A stretch of DNA of 64,000 bases from Balanoglossus misakiensis (lineage: Eukaryota; Hemichordata), in assembly GCA_040954595.2 (NCBI GenBank), contig CM082586.2, forward strand, positions 8,494,001 through 8,558,000. Direction: 5' to 3'. The notes under the pieces are model-generated. The model made no database searches, was not told the origin of the DNA, and saw only the letters and a list, made by a program, of their open reading frames with translations. Shown here piece by piece: positions 1 through 19,864 of the stretch. Position numbers and translations under genes: made by a program. Numbering within the stretch: position 1 is the first letter of the stretch; each line of letters opens with the position of its first letter.

Positions 1-517
1 GAACATAACACACACACACAATCTCATGACCGAGTAATTGACATGTGAACTTTTGTTTTCGTTGATATACTTTATACGAGGAAGATTATCTTAGAAGAAT
101 CAAACGGCTGACTCCTTAGCCATGGACTCAACGTTAACAGCGTTAAATACTCTTTATAAACATGATGGTCATGACAACAGACATAACCCAATGTCAAAGA
201 ACATGTTTGATATACAACTTACTGTGCAGGATTGCCATATACCATGGATAGACACTTGCCGTTATATCCATCCTAAACAGACAGAACACGAGACATGGCG
301 TTATGGTAAAGCCTTAATGAGAATATTTGTGCGAGTTAACCAATCGCATCAAGGGTGTTTCCCCATTGGCCTCGGTTTGAGTTGTGGGGGCTAGGCTTTA
401 TGAAAAGGGTTCATTCTGTCTTGGAAATTAGCATAATATGATCGCATGATATGAAACTGAATGTTGATATTCTGAAGAAAAGCCAGCTAACAGTAAGACC
501 GAGAAGGGTAAATTTAC
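1..517. other. Non-coding stretch left of the last visible GPCR exon
   Basis: No exon was recognised on either strand. On the minus strand this should be intron between GAIN exon 518-624 and the GPS/7TM exons outside the window. The open frame at 122-394 (+) has no domain, signal peptide or splice context. Confidence 0.4.
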
Positions 518-3500
518 CTCCTTGTGGTACAACACAAATGTCAGTGGTTCCTGGAGACTGTTCTGTTGCTCATCCCTGCCGCCATAAATATTGACTGTGA
601 CCACGGGGGTGTTCACTCTCTCTACTGTCTCCGTTGCAGTGATGGAACTTACCCACTGTGCCATTTGTCTGCCAAACAACAAATGGGGTGTCCCCCTCCC
701 ACGTAAGAAAATTTTGTAAAATATGTAGCTCAAAGTTGCATTTTTATGAACTCAAAAGCAAATTATCTCAAAATTTAGGAGGACCAATTTTACTTTTTGC
801 CACTCCACTCAAAGTTAGAAGATTTGGCGTTTATCTTCGTCATGACATCATTTATAAAACTTTTAGTATATAGAAGATGCAGCACGAAACTATCAGTTAT
901 GCGAAATTGTTTAAACGATTATTCTCCTTTATGTATTTACTTTGTTAAATATTATCATCAGTGGGGTTGGGGTGGCAAGCACTCTGCCCTGGTACACTAG
1001 ACAAACCAGCAAAAAATGAAATGTGGCCGAGAATGAAGGGGTGGGTGTGGGAGGGGGTGTTCCCCCCCCCCCCCCACATTAGAAAATTTTGTAAAATAAA
1101 CGGCGCGAAATTGCAATTTTGTGGACTAAAAAGCAAAAGTTCAGTGGCAAAAGTATGTGACCCCCCCCTCTAAACGTTTAAAAAAACAGATGACCCCCCC
1201 TTTTGGACTTCAAAATTAAGTGACCCCCCCCCCTGGATTTTGCCGCCCCCCCCCCCCCCCGGCCGTAAAAACTGAACGGCCCTTATCACTTTTGGATCAT
1301 GACACGTTTGGAGTGCAGAGTGGTAACATTTCATGCGCAGTCCAGTGAGCATGCGTGTAATTTCTGGCGACAAAAATTTGACAAATCAGAACGTACCCTC
1401 GGTTGACGCCTGCCGGAAGTATATTATTGGACGGGTTCTTGTACGCAGTGACAATGACTATGGTGTTATCTAAGCAATTACAATAAAATCAAACGATAAA
1501 ATTACGGTATAAAGTTTGGCAACTTCAAAAGATGTCTGGAAAGAAAATGGTGTCTATTATTTGATGGCAAAATGTCGGCCAACCAGCGAGTGGTCTGTCT
1601 TTGGGTAGTATTGGACATGGGTGTGTATCGCAAATATACCAAATTTTATCTGACATCAATATAAAATTTAAAAAAAATATTTGCTTCATTGTTTCTATTT
1701 GCTAAATATAAAATATATAGGCTTGTCTAGGTGAGTGAAATGTAAAGCAAGCAAAATGCCTCTTCACGTTTCAGCATACGAGAATTCTTGGAGCCGTGAG
1801 AGAAGTAACTACGGGTTTTTAATTTAGTCACGTCAAAGCTCGTTTAGCTGTACGTTATGATTCCTGGGAGCAGTGCCGTTTCTGGAAACACGAAGAGAAA
1901 AAGCCAAGAATCCCATGAACCATGTCTGTCGGATGAAATTACCCAAACAGCTGCGTCACAGTTTATTTGCTTACCTGTGCCACGTGCAACCAAATTCTCC
2001 CGGGGAATTATGACCTTGCTTCCCTTTTCGTCAACTTCGTACCAAATCGATCTTTTCTTTCGTGTTGACGTCGTTTGGCTTGGAAAGACTTCGTCTTCTT
2101 CAGTGGATGTCACGATTTTCGCTTCGAATCCTGAAGAAAGGGTAAGTATTAAAATGAGGACGATAATAGGCAGCACGCACAGTAATTATGACGACAAACA
2201 AATTGGCTGGTTCGGAAAGTTCATGGTTAAACTATAAACACTTTCCCAAATATGTCAGAAAGAATTCATATATGACCATGAACGGAAAGAAGTGATTAAG
2301 AAAATACAATGCTGTATAAAAGAGACTAAAAGATGTATTCAATGATGGTCTGGCAAATCTGGTTTCACAAACGATCGATCACTATATATTATACACCACA
2401 ATCTGTTTTAGAGAGTTGGTGCATGAAAATATACACTGCTTACCTATGTTTTTACTCCCAATTCTAATATCATTCCTGACTTGTCTGACATAACGATATA
2501 CATCTTCGCCAAACTGTTTGAGGGATTTAAACAGTAGGACTGCGCCCGAATTTGGACCACGACTCTGTAAACAACCAGACGTATTTATAATTAACATATA
2601 TAAGTGATCTACCTCCGTAGCTTTCATTCATATGACAATAAAGAAACAACAGCAGGACGTGGGGCGTTGGAACCATATCTTGAACTTGTCTTGAAATATG
2701 TTGCATACGGTCGCCGCAATTTTCTGATATCCACAAACCAAGAAAACACGGTACAAAACTTGAAGCAGTTCTGAATTGCTTTACATCTCACCTCGTGGAT
2801 CTGCAACCAAAACGGTTCTTTGTTGGCGTCTAGTAACTCACTGGCCAATTCTACTATTTCCTGCAAAAAGAACGGAAAAGAATTGTTATATATTAATAAG
2901 TTGCAGTCTTTTGTTACTTTTCGTAAACGCGGCAGCGATGGTTGCTTGGTACCAATAATTTCAAACATTCTTTATAAAACGGTGGTATCATTCAATGCAA
3001 TGCAACGATGCGTTAAGCTTCTAATAATCTCGAATATGCTTTTATTTCTGTTTATTAAAAGATTTACCTGGTGGTATATCAAGAAAACACTTATTTATGA
3101 CAATGCCACGATGTGTTGAGTTGTCTTTTTGAAATGTAAACACTTTACCCTGATATATGCTTCCTTGTCGCTGGTCGTTCCCAGTAATGACAGCGGAGAA
3201 AAATTTATGATATCATTCATCAGGCTGGTAGCTAGCAATATATCACCAGCATGTGCCCTTTCTAATGAGGCTATGATGTTATTAATTGTCTTCGTGGAAT
3301 GAGACGTGTCGTTGCCCATGGTGATCTGAAATTTGCAAATACTGTTTTTATCTCAGGTCACACGCTGTTAATCATTAATGTTGAGACAGGACAGAAGCCT
3401 GAGGCTATCATTTGCATGTAGAATGAAAAGTATAAAGGTAATTGAATGTTGACTGTCGCCCCCTTTAGAAATTAATACCGTTCAAACTAAATCGCCGATT

Positions 3501-6500
3501 CAAACTATCGATCTGATAGTCAAATGTTTAGGACTTGTGAAAGATACAAAAAGACACATTGAAGCACGTTTTGCTTGTTGCAATATTTTGGTAAAATATT
3601 GAGCTTTTTGGTAATCCGCAACCACTGTATGACTTATAGGAGCACCACCTTGAAACATTACTTTTGAAAACTTGACTACAGCCTACCGTATCAGCTGCAT
3701 TTTGAAGTATTTCCGATCTACATTCCGTCGTATAGGGTTCCGACCACTTTCCAAATTCGTCACAGAATCGAGTCATTTTTCCTGCAAAAGTATTTGTGGC
3801 TCAATAACGGGTATCAACGGAGCGTGACAACGTGATTAGGCTGCTCTGTCGATATTGTCAAAACCTAAAACCGTGGAATTTGCCTTTCGCTTGTCCCGTG
3901 ATCAACATGAGTGTCACAGAAATGTCATCAGAAATCATTTGATGATAATTTCTGGATAATTGACAAAGGCACAGTGAAAGTCAATCATACGCAAGGTACA
4001 ATGTATACACCTCTGGAACTACAACTATTTCGTGGGCAAATTCGACACATTGCCTAATTGATGTTCGACTCATTGGATGGTAGATTACGGTCGGTCTACT
4101 TTAGTACTGAATCACTTCACGATAACACAACATAGTCGCAAATAACTGATACTGCTGTCTTGATAAGTCGGACGTATACATTCTGAAGCACAACCATACA
4201 TTGTCATGCTCTCGGCCGAGAATATTATCGAACATCTCTTTCCTGTCGCTTAACAGAAACAAGGGGCCTAATACACGTAAGATTAAATACTCGTTTCGCC
4301 TACTATAGATATCTATGTATATCTTACCGTTAGAGCCATGTGGACACGGCACCCACTCTGAGCTGCAATTTGACGGCACCGTTTTCCAGAAGGTGTTCGT
4401 AGTTTGGTCGGTTTCTTCGGGACATTGAATGGACGTTTTGGCGGCTGCGGAAACACAAGGTTTAAGTTGCAATAATTTGAAGTCACAAATCTTTTTAATG
4501 TACCCTATAGATGTCACTATTCAGTTATTTGTACATAATGCATGTCTAGTACACTGCCTGAAAATGTGTAAGGCCCCAATGTCAGGGAATCTACTTAATA
4601 GCAAAAACACTTTCTTACCACCCAAATCGCATTGTCTTTCCAGAAAAGACAAAGGGACGCACACGTTTTCCAGCAAAACGAGTTCCTTAGGACACGTGCA
4701 CCTGTAACTCCCAATCGTATCGGTGCATTCCATTTTAGTCACGTGAGGGGAGCAGATACCTGGGTTCTCTGCACATTCGTCTATGTCTGCAAGTGCAATT
4801 CAGAGAGAGAACAATTAAAGGGCGACGATCGTCTTATGCGCATGTGTCAAACCAGAGACACTGGTTACGAAAATTGTATACAGTCAATGCCGTAAGGAAG
4901 TGAGTGTGCTGTCCTAACAACAGACAAGATGGCGGCGAATACAGTCTGTGGCGGAGATCGGGAAAAGACAGAACATTGGATGGAAAGAAGTGACAAAAGT
5001 ATAATCTACTTATACATTGCGCATGAAATATGAAAGGAAGCGATGATAATCCACTATTTGAATGCGTCGAACGCAACACGTGCAGAACATCTGGATTGGA
5101 CGTTATACACAGGAAATGACGCACATGCGCATATAAGACGATCGCCGGCTTGTAACGCACAAATGTATCAGAAGTGGCGTATTTCAAGAGACGGCGCTCG
5201 CACCTATACTTACTTGTGAATTCTGGGAAGGCAGGAGACCATCTTCCATCGATGCACTTGACCGTGGACCCTTCCAAACCTGACCGAAAACCACCTTTCT
5301 CTGCCCCAATCAGGGAACTCCCATGGGGAAATGTTGAAATGTATTTCCCACCCGGATTAGGCCTGACAGTGCAAGATTCTGGAGAAAAAAAATAATATCA
5401 AAATTACAGAGATTCCGAAAGAAACTGTTAAAATGGATGATCGTGGCTTCAAGCAAAAATCCTATGAATTTAAACGTCTTCTTTCCCCATGGTCTGATCA
5501 CTGTCCCCCTGTGGTCGCCTGCAAGGTGCTATAATTTAGAATATTTCCGCGGAAACCAACTTTTTTGTTCGAAAAGAGACACTTAGGCCTAACGCACGTT
5601 TTGGTGCTTCTTCTGTTGTTGCGATTGACGTTGGTTCTTCGGCTGTGGATGAGGATCCTATCGTGGTTACCTCTTGTGTTGAAGTGATTTCGACCGTAGT
5701 TGAAACTATAACTGAAATAGTCAAACGAGGTGTATTTATTTGACGCATTATAAGGTTATACATTATTCAAGATAACTTTTTATCATCGCTGTCATGATAT
5801 TGAGGTCTTCATGATCCAGCAAAGGTATTTCAGTTGATTTAATTGTTCATCGATTTTAAAGGGGGTATTATATGAATGTGTTGGGCTGCAAAAGTCATAT
5901 TTTGTCAATCATAAACGCAACCAGGCACGCATTTTTCTGCTACCCTTGCAATAAATTGGTGAACAAGGCACCACAACACTGATAGACTTGCTACTTGAAC
6001 GAAGGAATGGACGACCTAGTACTACATGTCCAGTAACGAAAGTTGCGCGAATGTTGAATTTTCGCCAAGCAAGAAAATGGACCCTCATTTGAATGTTATG
6101 GCATTCAAGTGTGCATGAGCTGGTACACAGTATCATTCTTTTGGTACAGATCTCTCTGTATCAATATGGCGGAGACAAAAACCTAAAGAAATTAAAATTT
6201 ACAAACCTGCGGCCGTTTCACACAAAGGTCTGGCTTCCCAGTTATCACCACATCCTACGTCATGCCATTTACCATTATCGTTGTGAAAATTCATCTGGAC
6301 GCATGCGGTGTTGGGATTTGAATCAGGCTGTTCTTCACTAGTATCCCAGTTACTGACATTGCCAAGGATCTGTCCATCTAACCATCTGAATTCGGTCGGC
6401 GATTCCGGATCCTATAATAACAAAATAGGTAATGCATGTATTTTATCACTTCATTTCTCAAATCTGATTACAGCACTTGGAACATACCTGACGGTGTCTT

Positions 6501-7381
6501 GTATCAAAAATAATGGAAAAAGGGCAGCGAGAGAGAGACAAATGTTGGAAATTGCTAGTTACTCGTTCAAGGCCGATCCACCACTTCTTATTTTTCCAGT
6601 GAGGTCCTAATCGATTCACACTGTCAATCTTCTGTTGAGTTTTCATCACAATAAGATGGGAACCGCTTTGATTGCAGTGATGTTTTGCTCCGTCATTGGT
6701 CATTGGTGTTCCTTTGAATAGGTAACACATCTGCTCGCTTTCGTCGAGGGCCCAGTCTTTGGCTGGACATACTGAAACTAAAATACACCATGCAGGGTTA
6801 CATTAACGTTATATCTTTTGCAGTATGCTTATGTCACACTACAAATAACTGTCCGTTTTCTGGAGTCCACTACCCCATTTACAAATTTGCATTCTCATTA
6901 AGATTTCCATTGTTCAATTTTCACACCCAACACTTCTTTTGTTTTCTGATGCACCTGGTCCTGCACATATTTCCTACTTTGAATACCCCATGATTCTCTG
7001 TTCATTCCACGTGTGCATCTGATGAAGGGGACTACATGTCCCCGAAAGCTCATGCTGTAGTTTCAACTCGTTGATTTCAATGTTTTTTCTCAATATACAT
7101 GTATCATGTTTGTCGGCCGATGCAGCTATCCCTGGTTCTCTACCTTGATAGACTTCCTTCACTCTCTATCCATAAGTGAATGTGTTCACAATCTATTTTG
7201 TTTACACTCCGTATATACGCAGAAAAAATGTTTCAGCTGAGGGAACGGATTCCGTGATTACATCACGGAGTTGGAAACACGAAAATGATGTTAGAGTCAT
7301 ACCTGACTTTGCGAATACGTTGTCGTAGGTGGCCGACCAAACCACCAGGGTTATCAAAAACAGGTTCAACTCCATAACCAT
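518..7381 (-). CDS. Adhesion GPCR ectodomain (CTLD-stalk-sushi-EGF-HormR-GAIN), 3' part off window
   Basis: Thirteen exons join in phase: 7303-7381, 6563-6771, 6207-6411, 5598-5711, 5214-5378, 4619-4786, 4328-4444, 3687-3781, 3149-3325, 2792-2860, 2444-2564, 1975-2130, 518-624, giving 594 residues so far. Order: signal peptide (1-26); C-type lectin domain (28-164) with WWIGL, a QPD motif in EEQPD, and WHDVGC; Thr/Ser-rich stalk (165-203); sushi-like module (203-257); calcium-binding EGF starting NIDEC (258-313); HormR Cys pattern with GKWSEP (314-384); GAIN, recognisable from ELASELLDANKEPFW and VERVNTPVVTVNIYG. GAIN without GPS or 7TM means the gene continues left of base 1. The family couples extracellular binding to G-protein signalling through autoproteolysis at the GPS. 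Ligand unknown; QPD suggests galactose-type sugars. Odd: a furin-like RKKR at residues 530-533. In-frame ATGs at 7381 and 7375 are both possible starts. Confidence 0.85.
655..1287 (-). mobile_element. Copy of the poly-C/poly-G MITE family (end GCCGTAAAAACTGAACGG)
   Basis: Contains the family core (GTGTCCCCCTCCCAC, AGAAAATTTTGTAAAATA, GGTTTGTCTAGTGTACC in either orientation) and ends in GGCCGTAAAAACTGAACGG, matching the right end of the element at 48219-49305. It includes several homopolymeric C tracts of 7-14 bases at 1064-1260. It lies in the GPCR intron between exons 518-624 and 1975-2130. The left end is eroded. Confidence 0.65.
6490..6535. repeat. Fragment of foldback element (GGGCAGCGAGAGAGAGAC)
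   Basis: Shares TCTTGTATC, AATGGAAAAAGGGCAGCGAG and the following GA tract with the complete palindromic copy at 50712-50989. It abuts GPCR exon 6563-6771 but lies in the intron. Confidence 0.5.
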
Positions 7382-7399
7382 CGGAAAATCGCACACTCC

Positions 7400-7409
7400 T
7401 TTATATATC
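7400..7409 (-). promoter_or_regulatory. TATA-like box upstream of the adhesion GPCR start
   Basis: The minus strand reads TATATAAAGG here, about 20 bases before the ATG at 7381. The spacing is short for a TATA box feeding that ATG; transcription starting about 30 bases downstream would favour the in-frame ATG at 7375 with almost no leader. Functional use is inferred. Confidence 0.35.
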
Positions 7410-7424
7410 GCAGGTGGCAAGCAG

Positions 7425-8570
7425 ACAACACCCTCTCGACGTTAGTTGTTCACGACAAGTGATAGTCAGAGTCGTGGGCAATTGTTGTTTAAAGATATGC
7501 GTCGTGCTGTTCATTTGATGACATTATAAAGGTTTCCAATTAGCTATAGAGCAAACTGCTCTCAAGTAATTAAGCGGGGGCCACTGTTCCATTGTATGAC
7601 ATTTATGTTATTAATGTGTGCGCGGGTTCTTCAATCATAATCTTTTTTTCATGCAAGCTATTTCTATTTGTCGAAAGTCTCACGGGAATATTAACATTTA
7701 ATCCAATACAGCGCTAATTATGTTATGGGTTCCAGAAAAAAAATCGATACCAAGGTACGGTCACCATTGTACGACATCTAAGGCGGGTCCTTTACTTCAT
7801 TTCATATCGTCATGATTTTTGAGGTCACAAGGCGTAATTAATGATGAATAGGGCGCTGAAGACCAAATGATATCTGAATAATCTGTATTAACAGCAAACG
7901 AAGTTTCAACTTCCTATTTTTAATTTCATCCGTGCACCACCCAGTTTGAGTGTATAAAAAGGACAATAAAATGTATGATATATGGCCAGGGTTCGCGCGT
8001 GTTCATTTACCATTCACCGGCGGATATAGGTCATCGCTTAACGTTTTGAGCAGCAGAAATTGTTTACTGCAGTTCACCTTGGGCTACTTTCAAGGCAATA
8101 AATGTATTGTGCTTATTATTTTGGTAGTTCTTCGTACACAATGACAATTCTTTGCATGCGTGCTCAGACACGCATCCCAATTGTTTTCTTACAGACATTG
8201 GCATTTAGTCTTGTCTAGGACTAAAGTACAGGACCATAGAAATACACCTGACCCGGACATTACCTGGCTACGCGCAGAATTGAATTAACCCTGGTTGGAT
8301 TTGGAGGGGGGTTCCCGGAAACCGTAATAGAATAGTTAGGGGTAAATTACCCCTTATATGAATAGAAACAGTTGTAGCCATGAAGACTTTATCAATAAAT
8401 CTACTAATGTGGCGTCGAATTTGAAATTTTATTTCAAGCATTACACGGACTGTCCTGTGAAATGGAGGAGAGCTTACCTCGACGAAAATAGGATGGCCGA
8501 CCTACAGGTCCCCCAACAACGTGACTGCTGCAGTGTTCTTGTCTTCTAATCAAAGCGTAGTCGCAAGGTT
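7425..8570. other. Intergenic region between GPCR and peptide gene
   Basis: About 1.1 kb, AT-rich. Open frames at 7950-8144 and 8358-8549 show no domain, signal peptide or splice continuity. It should hold the promoter of the peptide gene, whose leader exon ends at 8615, and upstream elements of the GPCR. No repeat copy was recognised. Confidence 0.4.
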
Positions 8571-8579
8571 TGGCATTTC

Positions 8580-16614
<8,035 letters not shown>

Positions 16615-17226
16615 AAGCCTTGTTGTAACAAATAAGAGAATAGTGTACTAAAATATCTGCAGTTGTAATTTTAATTAGACATTACAGATCATTTACCTTA
16701 TTAGTTTTTATGTACATTTTGACACTAAATTGGACATTTTCCCTCTAATTTCCTGTTCTTTTCCCGTTTAGGTCCTTCTCTCAGTTGATTTCCAATTTTA
16801 CACACAACGCACGAAATTTTCACTCAATATGTACAGAGAAATCATTAGCAAAAACAGCTAGTCATTCTGCAAGCTTGCAAGATATTTGGTGATACGTTTT
16901 AGCCATATTTTAACCACAAATTGTGCCTTATAACAGATGATATGATATGTGAACAAAAATATTCTACTCGGTCGTCAATGTTTCCGCTACAGGAACCTTT
17001 GTCTCCAGTTTCACATATTACTTATTCAAATACACTTAAACACCAATAGATCTAATAAATCATATGGTTGAAAATGTTTTTTTCTTTTCAAGTTTCACTC
17101 TTTGATTGTATCAGGTGCGCAGTTTTGCCCAGGGTTGATAATGGTTATGTTTTGCAATGCATATGTGGTATTTTTGGATCTTGGGGTGCAGTCAAAATTT
17201 CCCATGGTGTGACAGAACGTTCAAAG
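16615..17226. other. Non-coding interval, peptide gene to SAP-like exon
   Basis: AT-rich sequence without recognised exons on either strand. Downstream exons of a SAP-containing gene, if it existed intact, should lie here on the minus strand, but no conserved motif was found. Confidence 0.35.
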
Positions 17227-17439
17227 TCAACGCTGTCGTCTGATTTGATAGTTCGTCGCCGCTTCATCGGTGACTCCAATCGGGGCGTCAGGTTCGGAAA
17301 TCACCGGCAAGTGTATAGTCGCCGCCTTCTCTGCTAAACCTATTAATTGTGGCTTATTTTGGTTGCTCACAGCAATTCCCCGTTCCTTCAAATAAAGGTT
17401 CAACTCGTCGACTCTCATTTTTGCGAAAACTGTCGCCAT
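17227..17439 (-). CDS. SAP-domain-like N-terminal exon (isolated)
   Basis: Starts ATG GCG ACA at 17439 and encodes MATVFAKMRVDELNLYLKER followed by GIAVSNQNKPQLIGLAEKA, the helix-turn-helix spacing of a SAP DNA-binding motif at the extreme N-terminus. The frame ends after 70 residues. In many invertebrate genomes such N-terminal SAP modules head multi-copy proteins with SWIM zinc-finger or YqaJ-type recombinase parts; no such partner is visible here. It may be a first exon, a decayed copy, or a short real gene. Confidence 0.4.
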   Translation of the reverse strand: MATVFAKMRVDELNLYLKERGIAVSNQNKPQLIGLAEKAATIHLPVISEPDAPIGVTDEAATNYQIRRQR

Positions 17440-17884
17440 TGTTTACAAGTGAGCAAGTGGTCAGGTCACCTTTTTATCGTCTGCGTGTAAATTCAATGGC
17501 GCAACTTTGGGGGCTGTCCCACCGAACGTCAATCATGAGATACTCAAGTGCACCATCTTGTGGCAGGGATACGAGACCCCCTAACTCGAAAGTCTCCTAT
17601 TTGTTGTGACAAGCAAAGTTAGAAAATATATGTCAACAGTGTCAATGACAGTGTCTCATATACAAACATTTAGAGGCTTAAAGTGCGCCCCGAAAATCAA
17701 AGTCTGAAACGTTTGCTCATATCTTCCTTAGGATATTCTCTCTAGAAATTTAGTTTCCAAAGTGGGAAATGCCGCCGTGCAAAATCTTTGAATTCTCTAT
17801 TCCATTCTCTATGGAGGAAAGCAAAGGCAGTGATTCTGATGAAAACAAGATTGTGAACACAGTTTTCTTCTTTGCTTTATACCA

Positions 17885-18325
17885 TTAAAGCTGCAAAGTT
17901 GATGATAATAACAATTTACTTTGTAGCCTAAAACTCCTAACTTTTGTTTGTATAATACTTTACTTGCCAAAATAAAATAACTCATGAGTGACTTGGTTAG
18001 TTGTCATGGTTCAGTATGTCTAAAAAATGAAATAATAAATTTTATGGGTACGTACCCATAGATTTTCATAAACACAAATAGTGCGACTTGATTGGTTCCA
18101 TGATTGTGACGTCACAGTTTCCGTGTAGTATGGGCGGTTCATTCAAACATGTTGTTTACCATCGGACTTTTTCTATGAAGCCTTATATCGTTATATGGGC
18201 AAATTTGATCCTAATCCATGGGTAGAGCATTCATTTCATGTTAAAGTTTGTAAATTGATATTTATTTCACAAAGGAAAAATATACCCAAAATGGTATTTG
18301 CCATCAACTGTGCAGCTTTAATAAG
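17885..18325. mobile_element. MITE with ATTAAAGCTGCAMAGTTGATG ends
   Basis: Left end ATTAAAGCTGCAAAGTTGAT near 17886 and right end ATCAACTGTGCAGCTTTAAT near 18305 form a 21-base terminal inverted repeat with one mismatch. The 440-base interior is AT-rich and non-coding. Confidence 0.7.
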
Positions 18326-18329
18326 CGTT

Positions 18330-19090
18330 AACTTCACATAGCTTGAGTTTATCTAAAATATAGTGAATTGAAGCATATATGGACATGATTTATGTGTGTC
18401 CATGTTACCTCTAGCGGATTTAGGTCATTGGTTTAAACGTTTTGGTTGAATGGACAATAGATGGTTTCCCAACTGCATTATCAATGCCACAAATGTATGT
18501 GTTCATTAGTTTGGGTGTTTTTTCTAGGAGAATTGACAGATCTTTGCTTCGGTGCAGTCAGGACAAATGCAATGCTGCCCGAATATGCATGACGTTACTT
18601 TACGAGAGAGAGAGAGAGGGGGGAGGGGGAGGGGGAGAGAGAGGGAGGGAGAGAGAAATTTACAAACAAACCATTAATTCATAAAGGTATTTTTATTCAA
18701 GTTAGAAGACAGGAGATTGGTAAAATTAGACAATAAAACATGTTATGTACATGTAAGTGGGGCTCGATCCATGTATGTGTGTGCGATGCAACTTCTAAAA
18801 TGCAACTCGAATCATTGTAACTCTGCCACAATCTAGGCTAAAACTTACTAAACTGAGACTGCAATGCCAAACACACAACACATTCCGAGACCACCATCCA
18901 CGCTAAACCCATCATTTTGGTCCACTTACATTTGTATCTCACTCACCAGCTAACAATGGTACAGATTCTCAAACTAAACCATTCACGAAATTTTCATAAA
19001 CACGTTGACCTGCTGCTTAATTTCACATCACTGAATAATTCATATCTCACTCACTGTTACACATACATTGCTCCCATCAGAGTTGGTTTC
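18330..19090. other. Intergenic AT-rich stretch with GA-rich tract
   Basis: No exon seen. A purine tract (GAGAGAGGGGGGAGG type) occupies 18605-18657. Open frames over it are low complexity. Confidence 0.4.
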
Positions 19091-19092
19091 AT

Positions 19093-19280
19093 TTAAAGGT
19101 TTAAATCTGCAAATATTGCTACAGTTACCAGGGCAAATTGAGATCTAGCCAATCACTAATTTTCAGTGGGTGTCACACGCGAATAAAAGGGCGCCACCAT
19201 ATGTTCTTTAGAACACTTAATTACGCTATTTCTGACATATATGGACATATGTAAATTGGAGGTGAGCGTATACCTTCAAA
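19093..19280. mobile_element. MITE, TATACGGTCACC family (diverged)
   Basis: TTAAAGGTTTAAATC at the left and GCGTATACCTTCAAA at the right. The interior shares AGATCTAGCCAATCACTAA, TTTTCAGTGGGTG and GCGCCACCA with the copies at 61815 and 63759. Confidence 0.7.
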
Positions 19281-19531
19281 AATTCACCAGCAATGAGCAA
19301 AGTGAAACAATCTGTTGCCTGACTAGTGTGGGGAGGGACATTCTGTAGTTACCAGAACAGATGCTCTAACTTTGGATGATTTGCAATTTTACATTCTCTT
19401 TCTTGTAACATTATTGAGTATCCAACGCGTAGCTTGTCATCATAGCCAGCGTAGTCAGCAGTCTTATTTATGACATTCAAGTGGTCATGTCTGAGAATTG
19501 TCATGCATACACCAGCTGTTCTTGACAAGAT

Positions 19532-19750
19532 GAAAGGGACAAAGTCTCTCTCTCGCTGCCCTTTTTCCATTAATTAAGTTTGATACAAGACACTGTTTAT
19601 GTTAATTAATGTACATGTGGATATATAGAGAATCGACGTTAAACCAAACACAACTGCCATCCCACTTGTGGACACGAGAGTGAAAATCTCGCCAAAATTA
19701 ATAATTGGTCTCTACCATTTATTCATTTTGGGCGAGTTTTTACTCTCATA
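19532..19750. mobile_element. Diverged foldback element copy (CTCTCTCTCGCTGCCC)
   Basis: Reads AAGTCTCTCTCTCGCTGCCC, GATACAAGACACTGTTTATG, ACATGTGGATATATAG and GACACGAGAGTGAAAA in the order found in one arm and the loop of the element at 50712-50989. It lies just past the FBXW2 stop codon and probably supplies part of its 3' UTR. Confidence 0.65.
19718..19723 (-). promoter_or_regulatory. Candidate poly(A) signal of FBXW2
   Basis: AATAAA on the minus strand, about 140 bases beyond the stop codon at 19865. Confidence 0.45.
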
Positions 19751-19864
19751 TCAGATTTCGCCGTGTTATAGGGAGCACTACAGGTATAAGAAACAACATG
19801 GATATACAGTAAAAATGGTCTGACAAAAGTTAGAAGTTGGGACATCTGCCCCATTGATGGACTG

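Noticed and set aside
1857-2237. 126-codon plus-strand open frame
   Set aside because: Overlaps and runs antisense to GPCR exon 1975-2130; no domain or signal.
2624-2780. Possible extra GPCR exon between 2792-2860 and 2444-2564
   Set aside because: Would need a 21-base intron or a phase that meets a stop; direct joining of the flanking exons keeps the GAIN pattern.
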